A DNA stretch of 64,000 nt from RI-106 sp964496875 (GCA_964496875.1 CAZCBH010000005.1:62001-126000); one strand, 5' to 3'; counted from the first letter of the stretch, positions 42,696 through 51,741 are shown. Made by a program: numbers and translations. The notes: generated by a model from the letters alone, not told the origin.

Positions 42696-45218
42696 ATGAA
42701 AGTTAGAAAGATTTCGAAGGCAATGGCGGTGGCTCTGGGAGGGTCTTATCTGTTCGGGCTGGCGCCGGCGGCAAACGCCACCGGATTCATCTTCGTGGAC
42801 CCGGCTTTTCATGTCGCTCCACCGGTGCATGTCACCCCGATAAATCCGGTCACTCCGATTACTCCGGTCACTCCGATCACCCGTCCCGGTACCACTACAC
42901 CCAGACCGGGCACCACCACCTTGCACGGCACGGTCTCTACCGGTATTCATCTGGAAGATCAAGAGATTTCTGTCGAGATTCAGGACCATGTGGCCAAGAC
43001 CTATATAAAGCAGACTTTCAAGAATGATACCAACCGGAATCTAGCCGGGACATATTTATTTCCACTTCCTCAAGACGCCACTTTCAGCTCTTTCACCCTT
43101 CATATAGATGGCAAGCCGGTGGAAGGAAAAATTCTGGCGGCAGCCGAAGCAAGGGCGCAATACGAGCAGATAGTAAGGAGCATGGTGGACCCTGGTTTAT
43201 TAGAATATGTCGACTATAAAACTGTGCGGGCAAGAATCTTTCCTATTCCTGCAAACGGCTCCAAAACAGTAGAGCTGGAGTACACGCAGTTGCTCAAATC
43301 GGATGGCGGCATGTTCAAGTATCGTTATCCTCTTAAGTCTGCCAATGCTTCTGCCTCCAACAAGACCGAGATCTCTATGAAGCTCAAAGGCAAATCTGGT
43401 TTGCGGACTATCTGGTCTCCCAGTCATATCATTCATTCTGAGCGTCAGGGCGCCAATCAGGCCAAGGTTACATTCACCGAAGACGGCAATGGAGAGAACA
43501 AGGACTTTCAGCTCTATTACACGGTTTCGGACAAAGAGCTGGCGGCCAATTTGCTGACGCATAAGACCCTCAATGACAAAGGCTTCTTTTTGCTTGCTCT
43601 CAATCCGCCTTTGAAAGCAAAACAGGTAATGGCCAAGGACATTGTTCTGGTGGCAGATACCTCCGGTTCGATGCGCGGTGAAAAAATGGAGCAGTTGAAG
43701 AAAGCGCTCAAGTATGTGGTGCAGTCTCTCAATCCGGAAGATAAGTTTTCTCTGGTCAACTTCAACACTGATGCCGAGCCTTTTACTTCTGAGCTTTTGA
43801 CTGCCAGCGCCGAAAATCGAAAGAAAGCCGAGGCTTTTATCGATGAACTGGAAGCACGAGGTGGTACCAATATCGGTGACGCTCTTTCAATCGGCTCTAA
43901 TCTGCTCAATAAAGAGTCCGCTGTCAAGCGCCCTGCCTATCTTATTCTGATGACCGATGGCGAGCCTACTGTCGGCAAGACCGGACTTGATGAGTTGATG
44001 GCGACTGTAGATTCGAAACGAGACATTCGTCTGTTCGATTTTGGTGTCGGCTACGATGTGAACACGCGCTTGATGAGCAGGCTTGCCGAAAAGCACCACG
44101 GCACAGCCCAGTTTCTAGAACCGGAAGAAAATCTGGAGACTGCTCTATCGGCTTTTTATTCCAAGATAAAGAATCCTATATTGAGCGACGTTAAAATCGC
44201 TTATGAAGGCATAGAAGTAAAGGATGTCTATCCTCGTTCGGTCAAGGATATGTTCGCCGGCAATCAGGTGATGCTTCTCGGTCGCTATAAAGAAGGCAGC
44301 AAGGCCGTGGTCAAGCTCACCGGCAAAGTCGATGGTGTCCAGAGGGCATATTCATTTCCTCTTACCTTCGCTACAAACGAGTCTACCAATGCTTATCTTC
44401 CCAGGCTCTGGGCGATGAGACGGATAAGTTATCTAACGGAAGTGGCTCAGGACAACGGTGATACCAAAGAAGTTGTGGATGAGATCGTTGCTCTCTCTAA
44501 GCGCTATGGAATCATATCTGCCTATACTTCTTTCCTTTCCACCGACCCGAACGAGAATAATCGTTTACGTCCTACACCTGTGCTTATGCCAATGACCAGT
44601 GCCAGTATCAGAACCAGAGCTGGCGTTCGATCTGGCTTCGCACCCGGTGTTGCCGGATTCAGGCAGATGAGCGCGGAGGCAAGACCGGCAGCGGCACCGA
44701 GGCTGGTGTTTAACAGCGCTCAGCGCAAAGTACTGGGTGCCTCTTTTGCAGCGGATGCCGCCTACGCCGGTGGAGGAGGCTCTGGTGACAAAGGTCTTGT
44801 CGCTGGTCGTCTTGCCGCCCACCGGGTTATGGCCGAATCCGAAGCTGCCGATGAGAAGAAGAAAGAGGTGGCTTCCTTCAAGCAGGCGATTGCGCAGTCT
44901 ACTGGCAAGCGTGCCATCGCGTTTCAGAAAGCGCTGCGAGATCTGCGCAAGGATGTCGTCACCGATGGTGATGGCAGAGAAGTAAAAGTGATAGGTGACA
45001 AGACCTTCTATATGGTCAACGGCTTCTGGGTGGATGCCAGCTTCGAGAATGTGAAGAAGCCGAATCTGACAAGCATAGAATTCGGCAGTAAGCAGTATTT
45101 CGATCTGGTCTACAAGAACTCGGAGATAGGCAAATACATGGGAGCCGGTCAGCAAGTGATCTTCGTATACAAAGGTCAGTGCTACAGGATTGTGCAACCT
45201 GCGGTTAAGACAAGCTGA
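42696..45218 (+). CDS. Secreted VIT and von Willebrand factor A domain protein
   Basis: An 840-residue exported protein. The signal peptide ends near residue 28 (APAANA). A Pro/Thr-rich spacer with repeats of TPITPV follows. A VIT domain occupies about 75-210 (TYIKQTFKNDTNRNLAGTYLFPLP, NGSKTVELEYTQLL). The VWA domain (about 315-490) has an intact metal site: DTSGS near 324, GGTNIGDAL and LMTDGEPT. The C-terminal 250 residues include YGIISAYTSFLSTD, shared with related proteins, then an Ala-rich region. These proteins are usually sortase substrates with a C-terminal LPxTG anchor. Here there is no such motif and no terminal helix, so it is probably free or held by protein contacts. The function is likely adhesion or matrix binding. 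Confidence 0.93.
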   Translation: MKVRKISKAMAVALGGSYLFGLAPAANATGFIFVDPAFHVAPPVHVTPINPVTPITPVTPITRPGTTTPRPGTTTLHGTVSTGIHLEDQEISVEIQDHVAKTYIKQTFKNDTNRNLAGTYLFPLPQDATFSSFTLHIDGKPVEGKILAAAEARAQYEQIVRSMVDPGLLEYVDYKTVRARIFPIPANGSKTVELEYTQLLKSDGGMFKYRYPLKSANASASNKTEISMKLKGKSGLRTIWSPSHIIHSERQGANQAKVTFTEDGNGENKDFQLYYTVSDKELAANLLTHKTLNDKGFFLLALNPPLKAKQVMAKDIVLVADTSGSMRGEKMEQLKKALKYVVQSLNPEDKFSLVNFNTDAEPFTSELLTASAENRKKAEAFIDELEARGGTNIGDALSIGSNLLNKESAVKRPAYLILMTDGEPTVGKTGLDELMATVDSKRDIRLFDFGVGYDVNTRLMSRLAEKHHGTAQFLEPEENLETALSAFYSKIKNPILSDVKIAYEGIEVKDVYPRSVKDMFAGNQVMLLGRYKEGSKAVVKLTGKVDGVQRAYSFPLTFATNESTNAYLPRLWAMRRISYLTEVAQDNGDTKEVVDEIVALSKRYGIISAYTSFLSTDPNENNRLRPTPVLMPMTSASIRTRAGVRSGFAPGVAGFRQMSAEARPAAAPRLVFNSAQRKVLGASFAADAAYAGGGGSGDKGLVAGRLAAHRVMAESEAADEKKKEVASFKQAIAQSTGKRAIAFQKALRDLRKDVVTDGDGREVKVIGDKTFYMVNGFWVDASFENVKKPNLTSIEFGSKQYFDLVYKNSEIGKYMGAGQQVIFVYKGQCYRIVQPAVKTS

Positions 45219-45242
45219 CCTCTAGCAAGGCAGGATACACAA

Positions 45243-45275
45243 AAGAAGGTTGCTTCATCCTGAAGCAACCTTCTT
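45243..45275. terminator. Bidirectional intrinsic terminator
   Basis: A perfect 14-bp stem (45243-45256 with 45262-45275) around the loop ATCCT, between two convergent genes. On the minus strand the stem is followed by TTTTGTG, and on the plus strand by CTTTATAATTTA. It can therefore end both the VIT/VWA transcript and that of the small zinc-ribbon gene. Confidence 0.88.
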
Positions 45276-45292
45276 CTTTATAATTTAGCCTT

Positions 45293-45592
45293 TTACTGTG
45301 CGATAGTGCCGGTGGTGGCAGCGGTCTGCACTGGTTTCTCCGATGCCACTTGCTTGACTTTGGCTTGCTGGGAGTATCCGAAGATCATCACCGCAAAGAC
45401 GCCGACTAGAAGACTGGCGTACATGACCCTGGTCCATCCGTCCACTCCGCCTCTAAGCTGCTTGACTTTGGCTTGTAGCTCTTTTGAATCGGGGCTTGCG
45501 TAATAGCTGAGGTTGTTGCGGGAACAAGCATGACACTTATTCATAAAACGGGTCATGATCTCGCCGCAGTCGTTGCACAAAATTGTTTTCAC
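45293..45592 (-). CDS. Small zinc-ribbon membrane protein
   Basis: A 99-residue protein with an N-terminal four-Cys site (CNDC and CHAC) typical of a zinc ribbon, a polar middle and one membrane helix (about 62-80, MYASLLVGVFAVMIFGY). A short Thr/Ala-rich tail follows. The start is the GTG at 45592 because a perfect AGGAGG lies 7 nt upstream. A longer in-frame ATG at 45673 has no such site. Function unknown; it would be cytoplasmic-facing by the positive-inside rule. It converges with the VIT/VWA gene on a shared terminator. Confidence 0.82.
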   Translation of the reverse strand: MKTILCNDCGEIMTRFMNKCHACSRNNLSYYASPDSKELQAKVKQLRGGVDGWTRVMYASLLVGVFAVMIFGYSQQAKVKQVASEKPVQTAATTGTIAQ

Positions 45593-45926
45593 CGAATCGC
45601 CTCCTGACTCAGATAGCTTTTGTATATTATTCGCATAACCCTGGTCGAACGCAAGAATATCCTTTATTATCAAAGGTTGTCAAGAATTATGTGAGTTATT
45701 TAAATACAGAACTCCCGGGTTTTTCCGGGGAATATCGGGATGAAAACGCCGGAGATTTATCTTCCCCATGGCTTTATGCTGGATACAGTCGCGATGAAAA
45801 AGAGAACAGTGGTATCGGCATTAATGGCTATCCTAATTCGAGACAGCCTTCAGTAAGAAAGGTATCTCGCGGAGGGCGAATACAAAATCCGAAGGTTAGA
45901 CGCTCTGTTAAGTGTCCTCCGTGGGT
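45593..45926. other. Intergenic region with no recognisable gene
   Basis: About 330 nt between the zinc-ribbon gene and the hairpin after the HMA-like gene. A long plus-strand open frame crosses it but has no ribosome-binding site, runs through the hairpin and has unconvincing composition. The region must hold the promoter of the zinc-ribbon gene; I could not place it. Confidence 0.4.
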
Positions 45927-45966
45927 GCAAGGGGCATTGCCGCAATTTCGTGGCGATGCCCCTTGC
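45927..45966. terminator. Strong hairpin 3' of the HMA-like gene
   Basis: A 17-bp stem (45927-45943 with 45950-45966, including two G-U pairs) and a 6-nt loop. It lies 21 nt past the stop of the minus-strand gene ending at 45988 and probably terminates or stabilises that transcript. There is no U-tract on either strand, so it is not a classical Rho-independent terminator. Confidence 0.6.
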
Positions 45967-45987
45967 GATATTTTGAAGTTTATAGAG

Positions 45988-46398
45988 TTACCGGGTGCTT
46001 TCCTCGGGAGTATCCTCGACGCCCAGAGCCTTCATATCGCGAAATTCGATAAGCTCAATCAGGTCGTCTCTTGAAAGCTTATCTGCTTCATAGTCCACTT
46101 TGATTAATGCGAAACGCTTCTCTCCCTTTTTAACTGGTGCCCTTTTTATTTTGGCGCGGCGAACCCCCGGGGTCGAGCGCAGTTCGTCACCCAGAGATTT
46201 CAGGCAGGGTTTGCAGATAACGCCATGGAGTTCGGCTTTGAATTGTCTAAGCTCCGATGTTTTGCTGTCCTGGGCGGCAACTGCCTCAGGCAGGTGGAAG
46301 ACCGACAGGCAGAAGAATGACAGAATAAACGCCACGGCGGCGAGACTCTGCCGGGTTTCAGGTCTTGATATTTTGTGAATTGGAAAAACTCTTTCCAT
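45988..46398 (-). CDS. Exported heavy-metal-associated-like (HMA) domain protein
   Basis: A 136-residue protein. The N-terminal hydrophobic helix (about 18-42, ending EAVAA) is a signal peptide or anchor. The rest looks like a ferredoxin-like HMA domain with the metal motif as GVICKPCLKSLGDELRSTPGV, giving CxxC. It continues into KIKRAPVKKGEKRFALIKVDYE and a helix with LSRDDLIELIEF. The classic motif is GMTCxxC, so Ile replaces Thr here. Likely role: extracytoplasmic metal binding or transfer, perhaps copper or mercury. No transporter gene is adjacent. Confidence 0.82.
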   Translation of the reverse strand: MERVFPIHKISRPETRQSLAAVAFILSFFCLSVFHLPEAVAAQDSKTSELRQFKAELHGVICKPCLKSLGDELRSTPGVRRAKIKRAPVKKGEKRFALIKVDYEADKLSRDDLIELIEFRDMKALGVEDTPEESTR

Positions 46399-46511
46399 CC
46401 TCTTGAATTCTAACTTTTGTTTAACGCCACCCTTCCCATGTTAAATCATTCCGGCGAGTCCAGCCTGAATCGCGGAAAGCTCCTGAAAACCAAGGTTTTG
46501 CCCCGGGCAGC

Positions 46512-46541
46512 TTGCTTGGGAGGAGGTTTTCTTTATATAAA
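46512..46541 (+). promoter_or_regulatory. Possible promoter upstream of dxs
   Basis: TTGCTT at 46512-46517 and TATAAA at 46536-46541, separated by 18 nt. The -10 matches the sigma-70 consensus at five of six positions and the -35 at three. It lies about 125 nt before the dxs start, in an otherwise empty 270-nt region. No riboswitch motif was recognised. Confidence 0.3.
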
Positions 46542-46668
46542 TTAGCGTAGGCTGTCTCGGCATTATATGGGGCTTCCAGGGGGATACGGGGCATGTTAAG
46601 CGGTTTTGGTCCTATTTATTAAGTACCAGGTGTAGGCCTGATTGATATAGTTTATGCAAGGTATTTCC

Positions 46669-48687
46669 ATGAGCCAGAATCGTTTAGCGCCAATGCACAC
46701 AATAGTCCGGCAACATCAGTCCTTCCTGGATGCAATTCTCAGCCCCGAGGAGCTGAAGAGGCTCTCGTCTAAGGAGCTGGAAGCTCTTGCCCAGGAGATA
46801 AGGACTCAGATTGTTCAGGATCTGAACAAGACCGGGGGTCATCTGGCATCCAACCTCGGTGTGGTCGAGATTACTCTCGCCCTTCATTATGTCTTCAATA
46901 CCCCGCAAGATCAGATTCTCTGGGATGTGGGTCATCAGGCTTATGTGCACAAGCTCCTCACCGGTCGTCGTGAACAGTTCGGCACCCTCAGGCAGTACAA
47001 AGGTCTTTCGGGTTTCATCAGTCCTGCCGAGAGCGAATTTGATTCTTTCGTGGCCGGCCATAGCTCCACATCTGTGTCTCTGGCTGTGGGAATGGCGCTT
47101 GCCCGGGATCATTTAAAAGAAAATCACAAGGTGATTGCGCTCATCGGTGACGGTGGTCTCACCGGCGGTATGGCCCTGGAGGCTCTCAATCATCTCGGTC
47201 ATATTCAGAAGGATGTTCTGATTGTCCTGAACGACAACGATATGTCGATTTCAGAGAACCTCGGCGGCTTCTCTCAGTATATGAAGCGCATCAAAGAGAC
47301 CTTCTTCTACAAAGACATAACCAGCAAAATTGATCAGATCGAGGACAAGCTGGATGAACTTGCTCTCGATCCCAAGCTGGTGGATCTTATTTCTTCGGTG
47401 AAACAGGAAGCCAAAGAGAGGATTGTTACTCCGGGTATTGTGTTCGAAAAACTCGGAATCAATTATTCCGGACCGGTAGATGGGCATGACGTGGCGGCTG
47501 TTATCGAGGCTCTCGAGAACGTCAAGGGAGAAAACTCTCCTCACTTGCTGCATCTCATCACTCGCAAGGGCAAAGGCTATAAACCGGCTGAAGAAGATTC
47601 TATTAAATACCATGGAGTCAAGGCTCACAGCCTGGAGCCTGCTCTTAAAGAGAAGCCGAAACAAGCAGGCAAAGCGGAGTCTAAGAACCTTACCTATTCT
47701 CACGTTTTCACCGACACGCTCATCGACCTTGCTGCGGTGGAACCGAATCTGGTTGCGATAACGCCTGCCACCGCCGAAGGCAGCGGACTGGTCAAGTTCT
47801 CTAAGGTCTATCCGGACCGATTTTTCGATGTGGCGATTTGCGAACAGCACGCAGTCACCATGGCTGCCGGCATGGCTAAAAAAGGTCTCAAGCCGGTGGT
47901 TTCAATCTACTCGACCTTCTTGCAGCGGGCGATGGATCAGGTTATCCATGATGTCGCTATCATGAACCTGCCGGTTGTCTTTGGTATCGACCGTGGTGGT
48001 CTGGTCGAAGATGGCGAGACCCATCAAGGTGTTTTTGATATCACTTATTTGCGAAGCATCCCCAACTTCACCGTTCTGGCACCGGCTGATGCCGAAGAGC
48101 TGCGCAGCATGATCTATTCCGTTGTTAAGGACGCACCGGGACCGGTGGCAATTCGGTTTCCTAGAGATGCGGCTATAGGTTCTGACGCACTGGTGACCGG
48201 ACCGGAGCAGTTCAAGCAGATCGATTATCGCAGCTGGAAGGTAATCAGAGACTATCAGCCTGGTTTTGTTGAAGGCTCCGCGGGCAATCGGGTTGAAGTG
48301 CTTGCCTATGGCAGCATGGTCGATTACGCCATGCAGGCTTTGCCGGCGTTGAGCAGAGCAGGTGTTGATGCTCGTATTGTCTATGCCCGTTCAGTCAAGC
48401 CGTTGGATGAGAAGATGCTGGAGACTGTTTTCTCATCGAATGATGTGCCGGTGGTCACCCTGGAAGAAGGCTGTCTGAGTGGTGGATTCGGCTCCGCGGT
48501 TCTAGAGTGGAGCGCCCGCAGGCGGTCTTCTGCGCCGGGATCTGCCGGATCGGTTGTTTACTGTCTAGGTCTTGAAGACAAGTTTATTCAGCATGGAGCC
48601 AGGAATCTTCTCTTAGAAGAGACCGGTCTGGATGTGGCCGGTGTGGCTGAATTCATCGTCAAGGCGGCCGGCGTCGACAAAAAGTAG
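46669..48687 (+). CDS. dxs: 1-deoxy-D-xylulose-5-phosphate synthase
   Basis: A 672-residue thiamine-diphosphate enzyme, the first step of the MEP isoprenoid pathway. It shows GHLASNLGVVEITLALHYVF, WDVGHQAYVHKLLTGR, the ThDP site GDGGLTGGMALEALN with NDNDMSISEN, then ITRKGKGYKPAE, the pyrimidine domain with CEQHAVTMAAGMA, and DRGGLVEDGETHQGVFD. The C-terminal transketolase domain ends normally. I choose ATG 46669, as AAGG lies 7 nt upstream; an ATG five codons earlier lacks a site. Length is typical. It is monocistronic, convergent with recR. Confidence 0.97.
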   Translation: MSQNRLAPMHTIVRQHQSFLDAILSPEELKRLSSKELEALAQEIRTQIVQDLNKTGGHLASNLGVVEITLALHYVFNTPQDQILWDVGHQAYVHKLLTGRREQFGTLRQYKGLSGFISPAESEFDSFVAGHSSTSVSLAVGMALARDHLKENHKVIALIGDGGLTGGMALEALNHLGHIQKDVLIVLNDNDMSISENLGGFSQYMKRIKETFFYKDITSKIDQIEDKLDELALDPKLVDLISSVKQEAKERIVTPGIVFEKLGINYSGPVDGHDVAAVIEALENVKGENSPHLLHLITRKGKGYKPAEEDSIKYHGVKAHSLEPALKEKPKQAGKAESKNLTYSHVFTDTLIDLAAVEPNLVAITPATAEGSGLVKFSKVYPDRFFDVAICEQHAVTMAAGMAKKGLKPVVSIYSTFLQRAMDQVIHDVAIMNLPVVFGIDRGGLVEDGETHQGVFDITYLRSIPNFTVLAPADAEELRSMIYSVVKDAPGPVAIRFPRDAAIGSDALVTGPEQFKQIDYRSWKVIRDYQPGFVEGSAGNRVEVLAYGSMVDYAMQALPALSRAGVDARIVYARSVKPLDEKMLETVFSSNDVPVVTLEEGCLSGGFGSAVLEWSARRRSSAPGSAGSVVYCLGLEDKFIQHGARNLLLEETGLDVAGVAEFIVKAAGVDKK

Positions 48688-48754
48688 AAGTTTTTTTTAA
48701 ACCGGATTTCGGATAGCTCTCTGGTTCCGTATTTGGTGCTACTTCATTGTCGGG

Positions 48755-49351
48755 TCAGACTTCTCTTCTGCCTTCCATCGCTCTGGTCAGGGTGACATCG
48801 TCGGCGTATTCCAAATCGGCACCTACGGGTAGACCGAAGGCGATACGGGTCACTTTTACTCCCAGGGGTTTGATCAGGTTGTTCAGGTAGAGAACGGTGG
48901 CATCGCCTTCTATGGTCGGATTGATGGCCAGGATAACTTCATGAATATCCTCGTCGGGAATGCGATTGATAAGCTCTCTAATGCTCAGTTGCTCAGGACC
49001 TTTGCCCTCCAGTGGAGAGATCAAGCCGGTGAGGACATGATAGCGACCTTTGAATTCTCTGGTTCTCTCCAGGGCGATAACGTCTCTTGAATCTGCCACC
49101 ACGCAAATGATGTTTCCATCGCGACGGTCATTGATGCAGATTTCGCAAGGATCGTTAGCCGAGAGGTGATAACAGCGGCTGCAGTTTTTTACTTTGTCTT
49201 TTGCGTCTATGACAGCGTCGGCAAAAGCCTGGACCTCATCCCGCTTCATACCCAGAATAAAGAAAGCCATACGCTGAGCCGATTTAGGACCGATACCGGG
49301 CAGCTTTTGAAATTGCTCTATTAGTCTAGCAAGCGGCGGGGTGAAGTGCAT
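48755..49351 (-). CDS. recR: Recombination mediator protein RecR
   Basis: A 198-residue protein acting with RecO/RecF to load RecA at gaps. It has the helix-hairpin-helix LPGIGPKSAQRMAFFIL, a four-Cys zinc finger (CSRC and CEIC), a Toprim domain with VVADSRDVIALE, then INPTIEGDATVLYL and the C-terminal RIAFGLPVGADLEYADDVTL. Standard length. It follows ybaB by 9 nt on the same strand, the usual bacterial gene pair. Confidence 0.97.
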   Translation of the reverse strand: MHFTPPLARLIEQFQKLPGIGPKSAQRMAFFILGMKRDEVQAFADAVIDAKDKVKNCSRCYHLSANDPCEICINDRRDGNIICVVADSRDVIALERTREFKGRYHVLTGLISPLEGKGPEQLSIRELINRIPDEDIHEVILAINPTIEGDATVLYLNNLIKPLGVKVTRIAFGLPVGADLEYADDVTLTRAMEGRREV

Positions 49352-49360
49352 CTACCTAGA

Positions 49361-49687
49361 CTAATAGCCGCCCATGCCCGGAGGAAGACCGCCAGGCATG
49401 CCAAGCGATTTGCCCATTTTGTCCTGGGCGAGCTTCTGGCATTGCGCCATGGCGTCATTGACTGCGACCAGAATCAGATCTTCCAGGGTGCCCGGATCTT
49501 CGGGATCGATTGCTTCCGGTTTGATTTTGACCGAGAGAAATTCCATGGCGCCATTACAGGTGATGGTAACCGCTCCACCACCAGCTTTTCCTTCCAGGGT
49601 CGTCTGCTGAAGTTCTCCCTGGATCTTCACGACTTCCTGTTGCATTTTCTGCATCGATTGAAAGAGCTGGTTCATGTCCGGTTGCAT
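49361..49687 (-). CDS. YbaB/EbfC family nucleoid-associated protein
   Basis: A 108-residue DNA-binding protein. It shows the family pattern FQSMQKMQQEVVKIQGELQQ, then the central beta segment GGGAVTITCNGAMEFLSVKI and DLILVAVNDAMAQCQKLA. The C-terminus is Gly/Pro/Met-rich (MPGGLPPGM). The start at 49687 is supported by AAGGAGAG four nt upstream. The frame extends further upstream to an ATG at 49852, but those residues are atypical. It forms an operon with recR. The upstream region is divergent with a small membrane protein. Confidence 0.93.
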   Translation of the reverse strand: MQPDMNQLFQSMQKMQQEVVKIQGELQQTTLEGKAGGGAVTITCNGAMEFLSVKIKPEAIDPEDPGTLEDLILVAVNDAMAQCQKLAQDKMGKSLGMPGGLPPGMGGY

Positions 49688-49878
49688 AATTCTCTCCTTA
49701 GAGCCGCTCGGCATATTGGCGATAGATTTTTGGAATTTTCCAAGACCTTTGATTATCTCATCTAGGGACGGAGAGTCTGCCAATCGGTAAAACTTTCTTA
49801 ATTCATCTCGGGTTTGTACAGTCTCTTTATTTATACTTAGATCGTGCATCACCGCTTCTTTGTTTGAGGAAGATCGCT

Positions 49879-50064
49879 ATGTCGGACGCGGATACGGCGC
49901 AGGAAAGAAACGAAGAAAAAGTAGATAGCTCGGATAAAGAAGTAGTGCATGAATCTCCGGCGGAACTCATGCAGGATCTGCTCAGGAGATTCGTGCTTTT
50001 CATCTCATTTGGACCGGGAGTGCTTGGATTTCTGTGGCTAATTGGTCGAATCTTAAAACGTTAG
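49879..50064 (+). CDS. Small single-helix membrane protein
   Basis: A 61-residue protein with an acidic N-terminal half (MSDADTAQERNEEKVDSSDK) and one hydrophobic helix near the C-terminus (FVLFISFGPGVLGFLWLIG), ending in RILKR. GAGGAAG lies upstream of the ATG at 49879. It overlaps the following acyltransferase frame by 31 nt if that starts at GTG 50034, which suggests co-translation. Function unknown; it may be an accessory of the acyltransferase pair. Confidence 0.7.
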   Translation: MSDADTAQERNEEKVDSSDKEVVHESPAELMQDLLRRFVLFISFGPGVLGFLWLIGRILKR

Positions 50065-50942
50065 CAGCCGATCCCCTGGACGTTTTTGCCAGGAGAAACC
50101 CTTCGTTCTATGAGCGTTATGCCGAGAATGAAGACCAATTCGGCTTTGACCTCGCTACTTTTGCTCGATGGGAACCGGTTTTTCGTTTTCTTTTCGAAGA
50201 TTATTTCAAGGTCGAAACCCGGGGCATCGAAAACATACCGGCGGAAGGCAGAGCCCTTTTGGTCGGCAATCATTCCGGGCTTCTGCCCATGGACGGCGCC
50301 ATGATTACAGTGGCGATGTGCAATTATCATGACTCGCCGCGCCGCATTCGATATCTTGCCACTGACTGGTTTTTCAAGATACCGGCTCTTGCCGAATGGG
50401 TAAGGCAAACGGGCCAGGTGCGGGCCACCCTGAAGAATGCCGAGGCGCTTCTGGCTGATGATGAGCTGGTCGGTATTTATCCGGAAGGGGTGAGAGGAGT
50501 CGGCAAGACTTTTGACGAACGTTATCGAGTCCTGGACTTTCACCCTGGGTTCGTTAAAATTGCCATTGAATCTCAGTCGCCTATCATTCCGGTTTCTACC
50601 GTGGGTGGAGATGAGATCTACCCTAATTTCGTCAATGTTCGAGAGCTGGCAAGGCTTGTCCAGATGCCGTTTTTCCCTGTCACACCGGGCTTTCCCTGGT
50701 TGCCTTTTCCTCTCATGTTTGTGCCTCTGCCCGTGAGATGGATGATTCACATACATGACCCTATCGATCTGGGCTATGAGCCTGAGCGAGCCAGGGATAA
50801 GAAGCTGGTTCTCAAGCTTGCTCGCGAAATTCAGTATTTGATTCAGAAAGATCTGAATTCGCTTCTGAAGCAGCGTAAGTCGGTATTCACAGGTTGGGAA
50901 GAGTCGCCGGTCGAGGAGAAAGTTTCCAATGGAGCAGCCTGA
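50034..50942 (+). CDS. PlsC-like 1-acyltransferase (active copy)
   Basis: A 302-residue acyltransferase of the lysophosphatidate acyltransferase fold. Motif I is VGNHSGLLPMDG, with His80 and Asp87. Motif III is GIYPEGVRG, and the substrate region follows as PIIPVSTVGGDEIY. A hydrophobic Pro-rich loop is near 225-245. It probably esterifies a lysophospholipid or a related acceptor at the membrane. The GTG start at 50034 is uncertain; no strong site is visible and a later start is possible. It overlaps a second, related gene by 14 nt. Confidence 0.87.
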   Translation: MANWSNLKTLAADPLDVFARRNPSFYERYAENEDQFGFDLATFARWEPVFRFLFEDYFKVETRGIENIPAEGRALLVGNHSGLLPMDGAMITVAMCNYHDSPRRIRYLATDWFFKIPALAEWVRQTGQVRATLKNAEALLADDELVGIYPEGVRGVGKTFDERYRVLDFHPGFVKIAIESQSPIIPVSTVGGDEIYPNFVNVRELARLVQMPFFPVTPGFPWLPFPLMFVPLPVRWMIHIHDPIDLGYEPERARDKKLVLKLAREIQYLIQKDLNSLLKQRKSVFTGWEESPVEEKVSNGAA

Positions 50943-51741
50943 CCTGACCCTGGAATATGATCAGGATATGCCAATGTCCGATAAAGGCGATTCGGCTGAG
51001 TTTCGCTCTCTGAGCAAGGTTGAGCCGATTCTAGAGTTCCTTTATCGGCGCTGGTGGAGGGTCGAGTCTCTGGGGCTGGAGCGTATTCCGGCGCAGAATG
51101 AAGGTCCCTGTCTGATTGTCGGGAATCAGGGCAGTGTCTTTCCATGGCCGGCTTTGATGCTTGGTCACGCCCTGGCGAAAAGAAAGCAAGGCGCTCGTAA
51201 GCTTTATGTTCTAGCCGATCTGGAGTCCGACCTCGATGCTAGAACCCGTGCACTGCTCGAGGGGCTTGGATTTCTAGATTGGTCTTCTGCCAATATGAAA
51301 ACTCTTTTCGAGCGGGGCGAAGCCGTAGCCATATTTCCTGAGGGGATATCGGGCTTGACCAAGCCGTTTTCTCGCCGCTACCGCCTGGAAGAGTTTGACT
51401 GGACGATGCTTCTGCCGGTGGTCGAAAGCGGGGTCGAAGTTTACCCCGTTTCCTCCCTGGGCTTTGATGAGATCAATCCAGTACTTGATAATTTCGAATT
51501 GCTCAGCAAGCTCCTGAAATTGCCGTTTTATCCTGTAACGCCCTTCTTTCCCTGGTTGCCCATGCCGCTGAATTTAGTTCAATTACCCGTTGAAGTATCG
51601 ATGAACGTTCTCAAGAAAGCGGATTATGACAGGGTCAAGAGCCGGGATGATCTTGAGAGTGTGGCGAAGAAACTGTCTTTCTGGCTAGAGGGCGAGATCC
51701 AGGCAGAGCTCAATCGAATGCTTAGGCACCGGGGCATATAA
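50929..51741 (+). CDS. Inactive paralogue of the PlsC-like acyltransferase
   Basis: A 270-residue protein clearly related to its neighbour: same order of segments (FLYRRWWRVESLGLERIPA, AIFPEGISG, FFPWLPMPLNLVQLPV). But motif I reads VGNQGSVFPWPA, so the catalytic His is Gln67 and the Asp position is Pro74. The PEG motif is retained. It is therefore probably a non-catalytic partner, perhaps regulating or forming a heterodimer with the active copy. The 14-nt overlap suggests coupled translation. It is followed by a DUF4388 gene 112 nt away, which has two TATAAT-like sequences upstream. Confidence 0.85.
   Translation: MEQPDLTLEYDQDMPMSDKGDSAEFRSLSKVEPILEFLYRRWWRVESLGLERIPAQNEGPCLIVGNQGSVFPWPALMLGHALAKRKQGARKLYVLADLESDLDARTRALLEGLGFLDWSSANMKTLFERGEAVAIFPEGISGLTKPFSRRYRLEEFDWTMLLPVVESGVEVYPVSSLGFDEINPVLDNFELLSKLLKLPFYPVTPFFPWLPMPLNLVQLPVEVSMNVLKKADYDRVKSRDDLESVAKKLSFWLEGEIQAELNRMLRHRGI

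Noticed and set aside
45583..46074. 163-codon plus-strand frame between the zinc-ribbon and HMA genes
   Set aside because: It overlaps both neighbouring genes in antisense, crosses the strong hairpin at 45927-45966, lacks a ribosome-binding site and shows no family features.
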